DNA from: Rhineura floridana
Taxonomy: Eukaryota > Chordata > Lepidosauria > Squamata > Rhineuridae
DNA length: 64,000 bases
Assembly: GCF_030035675.1 (NCBI RefSeq)
Contig: NC_084497.1
Coordinates: forward strand, 30,144,437-30,208,436
Direction of reading: 5' to 3'
The notes beneath the pieces are model-generated. The model made no database searches. It had not been told where the DNA came from and worked only from the letters and a program-made list of their open reading frames with translations. Every line of letters starts with the position of its first letter. Position 1 is the stretch's first letter. Shown one piece after another: positions 1-13,100 of this stretch. Position numbers and translations under genes: made by a program.

Positions 1-288
1 GGAAAGAGGTGTGTCTTTAGCAGAACAGGTAGCAAGCAAGCTTGGCCCTGTCTGTCCCACAACAGAAAACAGCGGCCCATTTCTTGCCTAGTCCCTGTTT
101 TCTCCTGTAGTCACCTGGAGTGTTGGGAATGAAGGACTTGGTGAGGCAGGTAAATGAGTGGGGATTTCTGTAGGTTTCCCCCCTAAAAGTTCTCTTGGTA
201 AGAGGGAACCCTTGATTGCTTATGCGAGCTCAGTCTGATTTGATGAGGCTAGTGGTCTTTTTAACTCTTCCTTTTTCCTTTTCCCCAG

Positions 289-1149
289 AAGAGAAGCCTA
301 AAGCAGATCCAGTATTAAAATCTCCTTCCCCTGCCCTCAGACCAGAGCCTAGTGGAGAGAGAAAAGATCAAACGGGCCTGACAGCGGAGACCCCTGCCTC
401 CTCGGAGACCTCCTCAGAGCCTCCTCTCATGGCTTTGCCCTCCCCTGTTGCAGTCGTTGCTGCTGCTGCCACCGCATCTGCTGCTGCCACCCCTCTTCTT
501 CTTCCTAAGCCAATGTTTGTGGCAGACTCAGAGGATGGATGCGAACTCGCTTCACTGAAGCAAGAGGCTCCCCCTCTTCCTAGCGCTGCGCCCTGCGTGG
601 AAGTACCCGCCTGCCTCCCGACCGAAGAAGCCACCGCTGATGTAGGCAGGGAGCCCCCTAGAATAGTCCCTAACGATCTCCAAGTGACTGCTAGTACTAC
701 TTTAATTAATGAACTGAATGGAGTTAGTGAAAGGGTAAATGCGACTGACAGCGTCGTAGAACTAGATGAACCGGAGGTGGTTGTGCCCTTGGCTGTGGAG
801 CTGGAGAGCCCGGAAGCACCACTGGCCGAAGGGGAAAGTGTGCCATCTTCTGCTTCCGTTGTTACTCTTCCCACCATCCCGTCTCCTCCCCCGTCTCCGC
901 CCCCAATGCCTCCCAGCCCTCCCCTTTTTGCTGCTGCTGCTGCTGCCAGCACTACCACTCCTCCTCTTCCGCTACCTGGTGCCCTCCCTGCTCTTCAGGG
1001 GGATGTAGAAGGAGAGGAGACCGCAAGAACTACCCTTAGCGAAGACATGGAAGAAACGCCGGAGGAAGAAGAGGTGGAGGTGGACAGTCGGCCAGAGGAA
1101 GACGCCCTGGAGTCTCAGGGCTTGAATCCCAAGAAGGGCCCTGCAGCAG
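289..1149 (+). CDS. EIF4G3: EIF4G3 exon a: long low-complexity N-terminal exon
   Basis: 861 bp, entered in phase 2 and left in phase 1. It encodes a disordered linker rich in Ala, Pro, Ser and Glu, with Ala runs written in GCT/GCC triplets near 455-500 and 930-950 and a Pro-rich run near 880-930. It ends in an acidic stretch ([12 protein letters not shown]). The acceptor follows a clear pyrimidine tract. No catalytic role is known for this segment. Confidence 0.88.
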
Positions 1150-4100
1150 GTGAGCGGATTCACAGCGAGTTGCGATGTTCTCTTAAAAGAGAGCATGCAG
1201 ACGCTGAACCTCATAGGCTAATTGGGAGCCTGGACAGCTTGGGGGGGGGTTGGGTTGTTGGCTGTACAGGTCATCAGCTGCCACAACTCTGCCAACTCTC
1301 CATTTCATCTTGAAAGTTTCAGTGTGTCTCTTGAGAAATATGTCTGGCGTTTTAACTGCGTGTTTTATCAGAGAGGGCACCTCTTCAGTTTGAGGTGGGT
1401 TCCCTCCGCCCACCCCCACCCGTTTTTTAGTTTTCTGTAGCTGCACAGTCCTAAAGATCTCTCTCTTTTACCTCTTCCCACATATAGAAACAAATTCTGG
1501 GATGTTGGTGGCTTGTGAGGATTTAGGGAAGGTGAGGCAGTGGGAAGCAAATAGATCTGGACTAGAAGTTATGTCTGTGTCATGTCTTGGCATCAAATCT
1601 GATTCTGAGTGGAAGCGGCCAGCCCAGGTCACAGGGGTGCCTTTGGGTTTCAGACTCGGGCACTTCATGAACGTGTCTGTTTAATCTCCTTGGTGGATAA
1701 ATAGAGGGAAGGAGAGAGTTTCCGTAAAGCTTGCGCACCAGTTTAAGCCACTGCCTTCTGTGTTCCCTTGTCCTTCAGAAGAGACTCGCCTTCATGTGTG
1801 GTGCTCTCTCCCACGGCCTGTGGGCGGAAGGGCTTTGCTCATTGGAGCTCTGCGTTCGCTCATCCCCTGTTCAAGTCAGCCTTTGCCAGCCCAGTGCCTC
1901 CTGCATTTTGGACAGTGACTCCCATTAGCCCCTACCAGCATCTGGAGGGTGCCAGGCAGACAAAGGCTGGTGTGAACCATTTACTGGAGACAAACTAGAT
2001 GTTGTCCATGCCTGTCCGTCAAGGCTGGCACCTTTGTGCCCAAACTGTCAAAGTGGAAAGCTGTGCTGGGGGGCGGGCTGGGATTCTCCCTCAGTTCTCC
2101 TTCCTGGGTGTTGAAAGGACCTTGGGAAGGTCAGTGAGCCCCACGATAGAGAAAGCTTCCCCCTGCAGCATCCAGAGGCCGTCCTCCAATCAGGACTCAC
2201 TAAAGCCAAATGGCATGAATGAGTAGCTTCACCTCTGCTTCCTCCCTACGTAACAAACGTTGCGGGAGGCAGCCAGTGGCTCCAACGACACTGGTGTTTT
2301 GTAGAGAACGTGGCATGCCGCAAAGCGCCTGCCTGCCGTCCTCCCAGCCGCATCTGGGAGCAGCCAGTGAGCCAGAATCTCTCTTCTTCAGTATGATTTG
2401 TGGGGATGGGGAGAAGTGGGTGGGCGCTGCGCTGAGTGTACGGTGACCTGCCGAGGACATGACACCCCCCATCTCCTACTCTCACCCCATTTTCACAGAC
2501 CCAGGGGGATTTCTGAGCCCCATCTACGTGGCTGCTGGGCTGCGTCTGACTAGGCAGGTCACAGGTGGTGCCGGCTCTGTGTCAGCTCCATAGAAGGCAG
2601 GCTGGAAGGGTGGGGGGCGGCTTTCTATGCCTGTGCTGGATTCAGAGAGAGAGGCGTGTGGAGGGTTGGAGTGCAGAGTCAGGAGGGTGGAGAGGAATGT
2701 GGGAGCAGCAGGGGGGACGGGAGACTTTGAAGGGAGCTGATTGCAAAGCACTGAGCCGGCTGGCTTTGGAGCAGACCGTCTGCAGAGCCTGCCAGAGCTG
2801 TCAGTGTCCGCATCCAGCAGCAGAATGGCTCTTCCCCTCTCCTCCTCCAAGTGCCTTCTGTTTTGCCCCCAGCCTCCCTTGCACTGCCTGGAGGCTCAGG
2901 GCTCAGGCAGTGCCGTTAGCATTGCTGGCCTCGAGGGACCGTCAGGGGCGACTCCTTCCCTTCAACATGTTGACTCTGGTGTGTGACCTGCTTTTTGGCA
3001 GTTCCTCTGCTGCTCACTGGTGCTGCCTTTCGCTCTCCTTTACGGTCTCCTGGCAGGTGCTCAAGGGCCCCATACGTTGCCACAGGACTGGTGTTCGGTG
3101 TTTGTTGGACCTCTGGTACTATTTGATGAAACCAGCAGGCTGGGTTTGTGTCTGTAGGGGTGGCATACCTGGAGAGGACACCCTCCTTTCTGCATTTCCT
3201 TTACAAATCATATTGTGAAAGTTGGGCTAGCCGGTAGAAAAGTGTCCCCGTTAAAATAAAAGTTGATTGATTCCATCCTACCAAAAAGAAACAACAAACC
3301 AACCAGCAATCCATTGATCCAAGTAAGGTTGTGAAGCTTTTCCTCCCATCTGTGTTCTGCTTTGAGCGTGCAGTTCCCCTCCTAGGCAGGCGCTGAGGTG
3401 GAGATTTGCAAAGCCAGCAGCTGTTGTGCTGCAAGGGGAGTATTGGCCTTTGTGTGGCTGTTGAGCCTCTTTGCCAGAAGGAGATGCTCACAGCGTTGGG
3501 ACATAGCTCTGGGCTCTCCGTTGCTGCAACTGCCGTTCCCAATCAAATGAGGATGTTGGTGCAGTTCCTGGCCCCTCGGCAAGTACAGATGCTCCCTCCT
3601 GTTCGGGGGCTCTCTGGTCTGCCTACAGATGACCCTGTACTCTCCACTTGGGCTGGAAACGTTGGGAAGGGTCACAGGAGCTCAGCAGCAGAGCCCCTGC
3701 TTTGCATGCAGAAGGGCCCCTGATTCAGATCTCCAGGTGGGGCTGGGAAGGATTTCCTGCTTGAAACCCGGGAGAGCCACTGCTGCCAGTCAGTGCAGAC
3801 AATACAGAGCTAGATGGACCAAGGGTCTGACTCTGTGAGGCAGCTTCCTCTCTCCTGCTGCTGCCACCACTGATGGAAGAGATATGAGAAGGCAGTTCGG
3901 GGTGGGAGAGTGTCGCTCCTTCCCACACCTCCCTCTTGCCCAGGCCCTTGACCTGTGCCTGAAGCCCTGACTGTCCATATGGGTCAGGCTTGCACTCCCC
4001 GGGGGGGGGGGTTCCCTTGAGCCCTGACATGTCTATATGTCATAGTCTTCTGCCATCGCATCATGAAAAGATGGCAACAGTGCTCTGCCCCAGTGAAGCC

Positions 4101-7100
4101 TCAGGTTTCATCCATAAACCTTCCTTTCAGTCCTTTCCTACCTGTCCCCTGATCATTGGTGGGCAGTGCTAGCTGGTTTGCAGAAGGACCCAGGATTTTT
4201 GGTTCCTGTTCTGGTGGAAGAATCCCACGTGTGTTGCCTCCCTTGCATGGGTTTTATTTTATTTTTATGTGTTTATTGAAGGAGTTTACATATACTGCTT
4301 AATCCTTAGCATTTCTAAGGGGTGTTGTTTGTCTTCTGTACAGCCCCCTGGATGTGGTGCAGCCGTCTTCATTCCCAAATTCTGCAGTTAATTGGAGGTG
4401 CCTGGAGGGAGCCAAGAGATACTGGTTTGGGCTTTATGGCTGTCAGTAATTAAAAGCCTCTTGGAAACGTTTTAATAGCAGTGACTTATACTGAGGCTGC
4501 CTCTGAACTGCTGAACTGTTAGCCTGGGGTGTGTTGTGTGTTGGTTTGAGAAGGTGCGTTCACAGCCAAGGCACATCACGGGGGGCTTGATTCTTCCTCC
4601 GCTCCTTTCTTTGCTGACATAGGAAGACGCCTGCCCCAAAGGCCTCTCCCTGCTGCTGCTGCCGCCTGCTTTGTCAAGGCTAAACTTTGTGATTGGAAGC
4701 AGGGAGATAGTTGGGGTTAGGGTAGTTAAGCCTGTTCCAATTCAGTGGGCAACCCAGCGTGCGTGTGCCCACAGGCGCTATACTTGCTTCGTGGCTTTGT
4801 TTGGCCATTCGTGGTTAGAAGTGGGTTAGAAGCTGGCTGTTGAAATGACATTCTACTATTATTGTTGTTGATGATGATTCAGCTTATTAGTTGCTTGTTT
4901 CCTAATAGGTTTCCAAGTCACTTACGTTTAAAAACAAACACACATTATACCAAAGAGAAAAAATGCATATAAAACATTAACATTTTCATATAACACCTAC
5001 AAGTCATTCATTACCCTGATCCTTTGTATGTTTTTCTGCAGACGCTTTGCACATGTTCCAGCAACTGTAGTTGTGGTTAGGTCTTCCTGGATGGGTTTGT
5101 GTGGGGGTTATTTGTACTGGTGCAGAAAGAGGCTTGGGTATGACTGATTTTTTTTTTGCCAGCTAAAATGCACTCCCCACACACACTAATTCATGGAAGA
5201 TGAGGCCAGTCAGGTCACCCTGGCTTTTGCTTCTCAGAGGCACCATCCCTCTGAATACCAGTCACACGAGAGAGGTCCACTCCTCCTCTCATGGGCTTCC
5301 GGGAGCCACGGGGGTGGCCTGTGTGGGGTGTGGGCCCACTTGGGTCTGATCCACCTGCAGGGCTGCTCTTAGGTTCTTGAGGGATGCCGCCTTGACCAGC
5401 TTGCGTCACTCTTGCCTGTGGGTCACACCCCACAGTGCCCACACACACACACTTCTGTTCCTTTCCTTGCATCACCCTCGGCTAGGCTCTCGAACCCAGA
5501 CCTTGAGCACCACTCTCTGGGTCCACTGGGTCCTTCAAGCCAATGCACTGTTAACAAGCTGCTAACCTCTCAGCACATTTCAAGGTGTTTGAAGCATGGC
5601 CTGTTTTTGCTCTAGTTGCCAACAGAAACAATATTGAGCAAAGAAGGACTTGCACTTCTGAGTTGCCAAAGCCTCCTCTCAGCATATGCACTACGGATGT
5701 TTGCCCTCTTGTGTTAGAGATACAGAATTACACCGTTTCACTGTGCTTTGACTCTGATAGGTGTGTCTGTGAGAGAAAGAGATACTGGGGGGGGGGTTCT
5801 TCTCTTTCAGGTCACAACCACACTTGAGTTAACTTTTCAAGGAGTTTTTTTTAAGCTGCAGTTGCTGTATCCTTTGCTCTCAGTGTGAGTTCATTCTGCA
5901 AAGGTTTTTTTTGCAACACCTGAGCCGATATCACAGGCCTCATAAGAGGACTTGCATAGGCCATGTTGATTTCTCCCAATTGCTGTGTGTTGTCTTGGAC
6001 CAAGGAAGAGGCAACAGAGGGTCAGCCAATCCTTGCGTATGTTGTCAAAACCTTTGAAGAGGGGCAGAAACCCAGTGGCAGCACTAGAATGTCTTTTAAT
6101 TCCTTCCCTTGTTGCAGATGGAAACTGAAGCAGTGAAATACAATCCATTCCCTCTTGTCTTAAAGCAGCTTTCATGAGGCTGCGACAGGTTGCTGTTTCT
6201 CCCTCTGTAGTGAGAAGGAAAGAGCCTGCTGAAAAGTAGAGCCGTGCTCAAGGCTGTTCTGTTCCAGGCATTCTCTGAATTTGGCAAATAACCCATCTGA
6301 ACTTGTCTTGTAGCCCAGACAGCTGTAACTGCACCAAAGACGTGGAAGAAACCAAAAGAGCAGAGCCAGGCCACCGAGGAGGGGGTGGAGGCTGAGCCCG
6401 AGGTAAGGACAAGAAATGCAGGGGGGGTGGGAAGAGGGAGAGAATCACAAGCGGCGGTAGGCAGCCACTGGTTGTCATCCATGTGGCAAGGGTTCCGTGG
6501 GTTATCTGGCCTTCGAGGTGAGCCCGCTTAGTCAGGCGGTGCCCAGAACTTTGCCTTCTTTTAGATCCAGCCACCTCAAGCCGCCTCCACCTTGTAGAGA
6601 ACATTAAGTGTACAGCAGCCTTCACCAACCTGGTGCCCTCCAGATGTTTTGGATTACAACACCTGCCAGCCTGATACAGTCCAGAACATCCTGGAGGGCA
6701 CTGGGTTGGTGAAGGCTGGCGTATGATTTTCTAATGGGGCTTTTAATTTATTAGAACTGACTCTGTATTGATGGGGTCAGCTGCATAGATGCTGCCGCTG
6801 CTTTGGAAATCATTCTGAAGTGATAGAAACCAGAGACCTGCATGGTTTTAATACCATAAAATTTTATTTTGCTAGGGGTTCCCTAGATCAGGAGCCTTTT
6901 CCAGCCTGAGGACCATGTTCCCTCATGGGTGACCTTCCAGGGGCCACTAGCTAGTGGTGGGTGGGCCAGAGGCAGGAAAATGGGCGGGGCAACAGATGTG
7001 ACTTGTTCCCTTTGCACAGTTGCACAGAAGTCAGAGGTTGCAACTGCTCCCCATCTAGGCAAGCAAGGAGTATTGCCGCTGCTGAAGGACCATTCCAGCC

Positions 7101-10100
7101 AGTGTGTGTGTGAGTTGGGGAGGTGTCGGGCCTGGAGAGCCGCATTTGACTCCCAGGCCTGGGAGTCTCCATCCGGGCCTCAGATAGAGGCTGTTGTGCG
7201 GCTTTGTTCGTTGAGTACTTGGCCAGAGGAAGGGATGTTAATCCTGGGCTTGCTTGTGCTTTCAGCCTAAAGCAGAAACGGAACCTGGAGGTGACCAAAT
7301 ACTTGAATCGGAACAAGAGGCAATGAGTCAGAAGCCTTGTCCCAGGAGGGACTGCCCCGCTGACCCTAAAATAGCAAAAGCTGTGGAAGAAAACGGCGAG
7401 CAGGAAGGGGAGCCCATTCGTAATGGCGCCGAGAGTGTTTCTGAGGGAGAAGGAGGCAATGGGAATTCAGGCTGCGCAGAGAGTCCCAGCGAAGCCCCAG
7501 CCTGCCAGCATAAAGCAGGTAAGCCCTGCCGAGGAAATGGGGTTTTCTCGGCCAGGGTGGCCTTGCCATGGCATGGGCTGTTGCTGAGCTGCCCCTTGGG
7601 GAAATATGCATTCTTCCTAGCAAAGGATTGAGAGGAACCGATGGGGAAGGGCCCTGGCTCACTGGTAGGGCACCTGCTTGGCATGCAGAAGGTCCCAGGT
7701 GTAATCCCCAATGGCAGCATCTCCAGGTAGGGCTGGGCGAGACTCCCTGTCCGAAGCCCCGGAGAGCCTCTTGCCTGTTAGTGTAGGCAGTGGTGAGCCA
7801 GGTGGGCTAGTGGCCTGACTCAGTATAGGGCAGCTTCCTGTGTAACCAGCAAGGATACGTTGTCCCTAAAAGGGACAGGCTTCCAGCAGAGGCATCCTGC
7901 CAGACCTGCGTATAGGACTCAGCGCCAGCTTTGCGTTGGATCTCCAGGCTGCTTCATATATTTGGCACATGTGTCTTATTTCTTGTGTATGCACAAACTG
8001 CAAATTAAATGGCTGTGACTTCCCGGTATATGTATGTTGAGAGAAATGGCTGTATCTGCAATGAATCATTAGGTTATCCTTTTTGGACCTGGAAAATGCC
8101 CCTGGGTATGCCTTTGTCCTTGGCTGCCTCTTCTACTTCAGTTTCTGCCTTTGAATCTAGGCCGAATTCTCCAGTGGGGTGGGTGGCTGAGCCCAGGCTG
8201 GCAGCAGTTGCTACACTTACGCCTCTTGATTCCATTTCAGGTCTTTAATTTTTTATTTGGTGCCAGAGCTCTTGTTTCTGATATGTAGAACTTGTGGCTC
8301 CAGATGTTTACTCTCTTTAAAGAGCACTTCAGTGATGATTAATTCCTGACATCGACTCCTTGAAAGATTGAAACGTATACATTCTTCAGCAAATGTCTGC
8401 TGGACATAGAGTCCGCTCTCTCCCCCCCCACCCCAGAATTTCTGCCCATCTGTGTGGCAAAGCAAGTGACCAGAGGGCGCCCTGTGCTCTCTGAGCCTGA
8501 AGGTGCATCCAGGGAGCGGGTTGTTGCATGGTCTGCACAGAACATGGCGCTAGGAGGGTGATGCATCTGTGACTGTGCTCGTGGGCTGTCATAATTTAAG
8601 TTCTTTTGTCCCAACAAATGGAAACGTGGGTAGTTTGTGTGGGGAAATGTCTTGTATTTATCCTCCTTTGCACTGTCCTCCTTCTTCCCCTCCGGTATCA
8701 AATCCTTTTCTTCTTCCCTGTGCAACCCCACGGGTGGGTTGTGAGCCCAAACAGAGCCTCAGTTGGGAATCTGCTCAAGAGAGGCTCTCCTGCCCCCACC
8801 CTTCCTGTGGCTGAGTGGAGATGTGTCCCTGGGCCTTCCTCGCCAAAGGTCATCACTCTTTCCCACACAACCACGCACTCTTTTCCTTGCTAGCTTCTCC
8901 AGCGCCATGATTTTGCCCCAGAATGGGGGTGGGTGAGTGGGTGGGTGCAGTGAAGGGGAGAGACCCCAGAACTATCCGCAGTTCCAGTTGGAGGGTGCAT
9001 GTTTTTATAGGAACCATGTTAAGACTAGCAGGACATCAGCAAAATAAAACAGCATGATGGAGAGCCCATGTCCTGAGGCCACTTGTGTCGTTACAGAACA
9101 GTGGAAGCCCCTGGACTCTGAAGGGAAGAAGCAGTACGACCGGGACTTCTTGCTCGACTTCCAGTTCATGCCTGCTTGCGTCCAGAAGCCAGAGGGGCTG
9201 CCGCCCATCAGCGATGTGGTCCTTGACAAGGTGAGAGGCTGCTGTGGAGATGAAGGGAGGGGCAGGGATTGCTGCAGGTCAGGAGAACGCTGAGTCTCAT
9301 CTTTTAAAAGAAGAGCCTGCACTTTGTGTGGCTTTGTGTCATGGGCCACATAAGGCTTAAGACGGGAGGCTGCTGTGTGGCTTGATTAAGATGACGGGAA
9401 ATTGGGCAAGCCCATACGTGTGCATCCTCACCAAATGCCCTTTCAGCCTCAGGGAGCAGACGAAATAGAAGGGGAGATTCCCTTTCCCTGAGCTTCTTAC
9501 TGCCAGTACACACAAAGCAGCTTTTGTTCCTGATGACAGTGACCCGTCATCCTCCCATTTGCTCTGCCTTAGCTAGTGTCCTCTCAGAGGTCAGGCTCTT
9601 ATAAAGGAAATGGATCTTAGTGGGCAGGGTCGACCATCGGCGGTGTGTTTTGTTTTTAATTGCAGTTATTGACCCTGCTTGGGAGCATCGACAGAAGTGC
9701 GTCTGTCTGCTTGAACAGTTGCCGTGTGGCTAACCTTAACTTTCTGCTTTTCTGCCAATACAGATCAATCAGCCAAAACTGCCTCTTCGAACTTTGGACC
9801 CTCGGGTATTGGCACGGGGTCCAGATTTCACACCGGCGTTTGCAGACTTTGGAAGACAGATCCCTGGTGGGCGGGGAGCGCCTGGGAGTGTGAGTTATTC
9901 TAAGCTTGCAGTGTTAGAAACGGCCTGCGCTTCCCTTCAGACAAGCATGGGAATCTGGAGCACCTCCTGCCCACCCTACTCCCAGTTTGGGGCTCTTCTG
10001 TGGTTACAGTTGCCATCGTCTGCCATTTTCTCTTCCACTGTCTGTACTTCCTCTTCTTCCCTTTTCCCCCTTGGTTGGCACCTTTCTGCGTTGCGGTTTT

Positions 10101-13100
10101 TCTCCCAAACGCTATTCGGTTCTCGTGTCTTCCTGTAATCTGTAAAACTCCTCCTTTGCTTCCTTGGCACTACTTGGCTAGGAAATGGCGTTTTTGTCTC
10201 CCAGGAACCAGTCCACGTCTGCTGGGGACAAAGGGAGCTGCCTGCTTCTGAGTCAGACCCTTGGTCCATCTAGCCCAGTGTTGTCTACACTGACTGGCAG
10301 CAGCTCTCCAGGATTTGAGGCAGGGAGGCTGTCCTGCCCTACCTGGAGATTGAACTTGGGGCCTTCTGCATGCAAGGCAGATGCTCGCCACTGAGCTGCG
10401 GCCCTTCCCCAGTTATGTCGATACAAGCTGCTCTTACCGAAGGAAGTCTCTAAGGCAGCATGTCTCGGCCAGCTCCGTATCCTGCTGAAGTTTGCCTTCC
10501 TGAAGTTCCTTCAGTCTCTGGATGATAGTGGCATGAGAATGGGAGGGGGCAGGAAAGATTTTGGGCAAGGAGGGGGAGACTTCTTCTTGGAATAACAGGG
10601 AGTCAAGCGGAGGAGGGGCTTTGCAATTAGTGTCTGCTTCATGGCTTGCGAAATAGCCATCCAGCTGGGGGCTTTAAATTGGAGATCAACAAGTTGGAGG
10701 GGGTCTAAAATGTGATACCCCGAGACTGGCTTTGGTGGACTTGAACTTGTCCTTTGTGCCAAAGGTGACAGCCCTTTCTCCTAAAGGCATGATCCTACCG
10801 CCCATCAGCTGCAGTTACGGCCTGCCTAGGAATGTCAGGTTGCGCGTCTGCCTGGGTCAGCCTGTGGGTAAAGCCCCCTCCCCTCCCCTCTTTCTTTTTC
10901 CAGGCCTGCAAAGTGCAGCCCCCTCCTGGGCTCCAGCCTCTTGCTCGGTGTGGCCCCCCAGCATGCCCTTTATTGGTCTCGTCTCACCCACAGCTGAGGA
11001 ACCTGGCAATAGGGGTAAGCCAACCTCCCCCCCACTCCTCCCTCCCTAACGGGGAGCATCTTTTTGTGAAAGCTCCTCACCCCACCCTCACGTTGAGAGA
11101 GGGGCAAGCAAGCAGACCTTCAATGGAAATGGCACCAGCCTTGCTTTGTGCTCCTCTCTAGGCTGCCTCTTCAGTGGTGGGTGGGACGTCACCAGCAGAG
11201 GGCATGCTGGGACTTTGGCCTGAGCTGGATCCGCCCTGGGGCTGCTCTGTGCAGTCCTGTGCCGAGGGGGAGAGCAGGTAAGTCCCAGTGGTTGGCCTGT
11301 TTTCGTTTTCATTTTGGCTCGGAGCATTTAGTACCCAGTCCACGTTCGATCTTTGCCCTGCCGAATGGCAGCTCCCCCCCCCCCCCCAGCTTTCCACTAA
11401 CTTTGATACCAGGTGGTACAATGAACAGGGTAACAAGCTCAAGTATTACCATCATCGTCAAAAGGATTCAGATGAGGCAAAGAAGCCACTGTGTACATTC
11501 AGAGAAATGGGTGCTTGCCACAGCCAGGTGCTGTGCTGTGCTGTAAAAGCCACTTCAGGTGGGCCCGGAGGAAGGGCCTTTTTGCAGAACAAACAGCCAG
11601 GCTTAACTAGTGGGCTAGTTAGTTTTCTAGTGGGAAGGGTCTTGAGGTGGCTGACTGTCCACTCGGAAAGTTTGCTGTGCCCGTGTGAGAGAGCTCAAAA
11701 AAGAGGGCTCATTTTGTTGGGAGGTTAAGTAGCCGTTGATTTTATCCCAACGCTGCAGCTTTGGGTTGCGGTTGCCATTGAATTGGTTTTTAAGTGGCTC
11801 ATATAGTTGCTATATGTAGCAGGGGAGGTTTTGTTGCTGAAGGTGCCCGAAAAATAGAACTGAATTGTTAACCGCAGTCGTGTCTGTAGGTGAGTGCTGG
11901 CTGAAGGCTGCCACAATATCGCAGGGTGATTCTTAAGCCCTTTGTGTCCTGACTGCAAAACACTGAAAATGCTTTGGTACTGGTTGACTGTAAAGGGAGC
12001 GAGACGGGAAGTCTCGGGTCTGCATCAGGCCCGATCTGGCTCAGCATCCTGAACTTCAGGAGAATCTGCATCAGCCTGTGAGAAATAAGTTGCTGGTCTC
12101 AAGGCAGTGCCGTGGTTGCTGCGTCTGGGCAAGAAGTGGCATCGCCCTGGCTCCTGAGGCAGCACCATGGGCCCTTCAGCAGAGGCCGTTAAGCAGCAAG
12201 CGCTCCGCGAAACAGGTCCGAAGTTCCCAAATTAATACACATCTTGCTGACTGTTAGGGCATCCCATAACGCCTCCTGCTTCCCCCACGTTTTGTCAAAA
12301 GGAACAATAGCAGCAGGTGCTGCTGCCGCAGAAGCATGCAGAGAAGCCCCTCATGGCCTTTTTTAAGTGCCTTGTCCCTGTTGGGGAAGAGTAGCTTGTG
12401 AAGGGCTGGATTCTTGACAAAGCAAACAGTGGTGGTGTCAGGTTGCAAGTCTTGTGTTGGTATAGAGCGTGTACGAATGATCAAACCTCAGGAAGGGTCA
12501 GCTGCTGGCTTGCTGCTCTGTTCCACCAGTCTGTCTCCGCAAGCCGTGTTCGGATTGCCTTGGGCTGGTGTTCTAGTGTGCCTCGGGCCAAATGCTGATG
12601 ATTAGCTTGGATGTCTACACCATGTGGCAGGATTTGGGCTGGTCACTTGCTGGCAGCAGGGGGAGTGCTCTCTCCAGGCCTGCCATGTTATGCACTGTCT
12701 CATATGTGGCTTTGGCCATGAAAGGGGTGTGGCCTGCCACGGGCCCAGAGCCTTGATGGACTTGGCTGCAGTTTAGAGGCCGCTCCTAAAACTCTGCTTC
12801 CCCAGTAAACCTTGGTGCAAAGAGGCTGTTTGACCTCCATCCTCGTTTAGCGTCCACCACTGTCTCGCCTGGGGGCTTTGAGACAGTGGCGTACAATGAA
12901 ATGGACTAATATAAACAAGTCTTGCCTCCTTCAGGTATGAGGTTCCCCTTGGTGGGCAGGAGGGACAATGGTTGAAGTTGGCTGGCCTTTGTGGGTGGAA
13001 CTCACATGTTGGTGTCTCTTCTTTCCCAGGGGACTGAATGGCACACCACACTGGCAGCTGTTTTTTTGGGGGGGGGAAGGAGGGGGGTTGTATCCAACTA

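Noticed and set aside
368-958. A 196-codon minus-strand frame over EIF4G3 exon a
   Set aside because: It is the mirror of the Ala/Pro-rich coding exon. The + strand has conserved splice junctions and homologous flanking exons.
4000-4011. Long G runs here and at several other places (11376, 24766, 13060) as G-quadruplex or regulatory elements
   Set aside because: Single homopolymer runs, not four spaced G-tracts. They may partly be assembly length errors.
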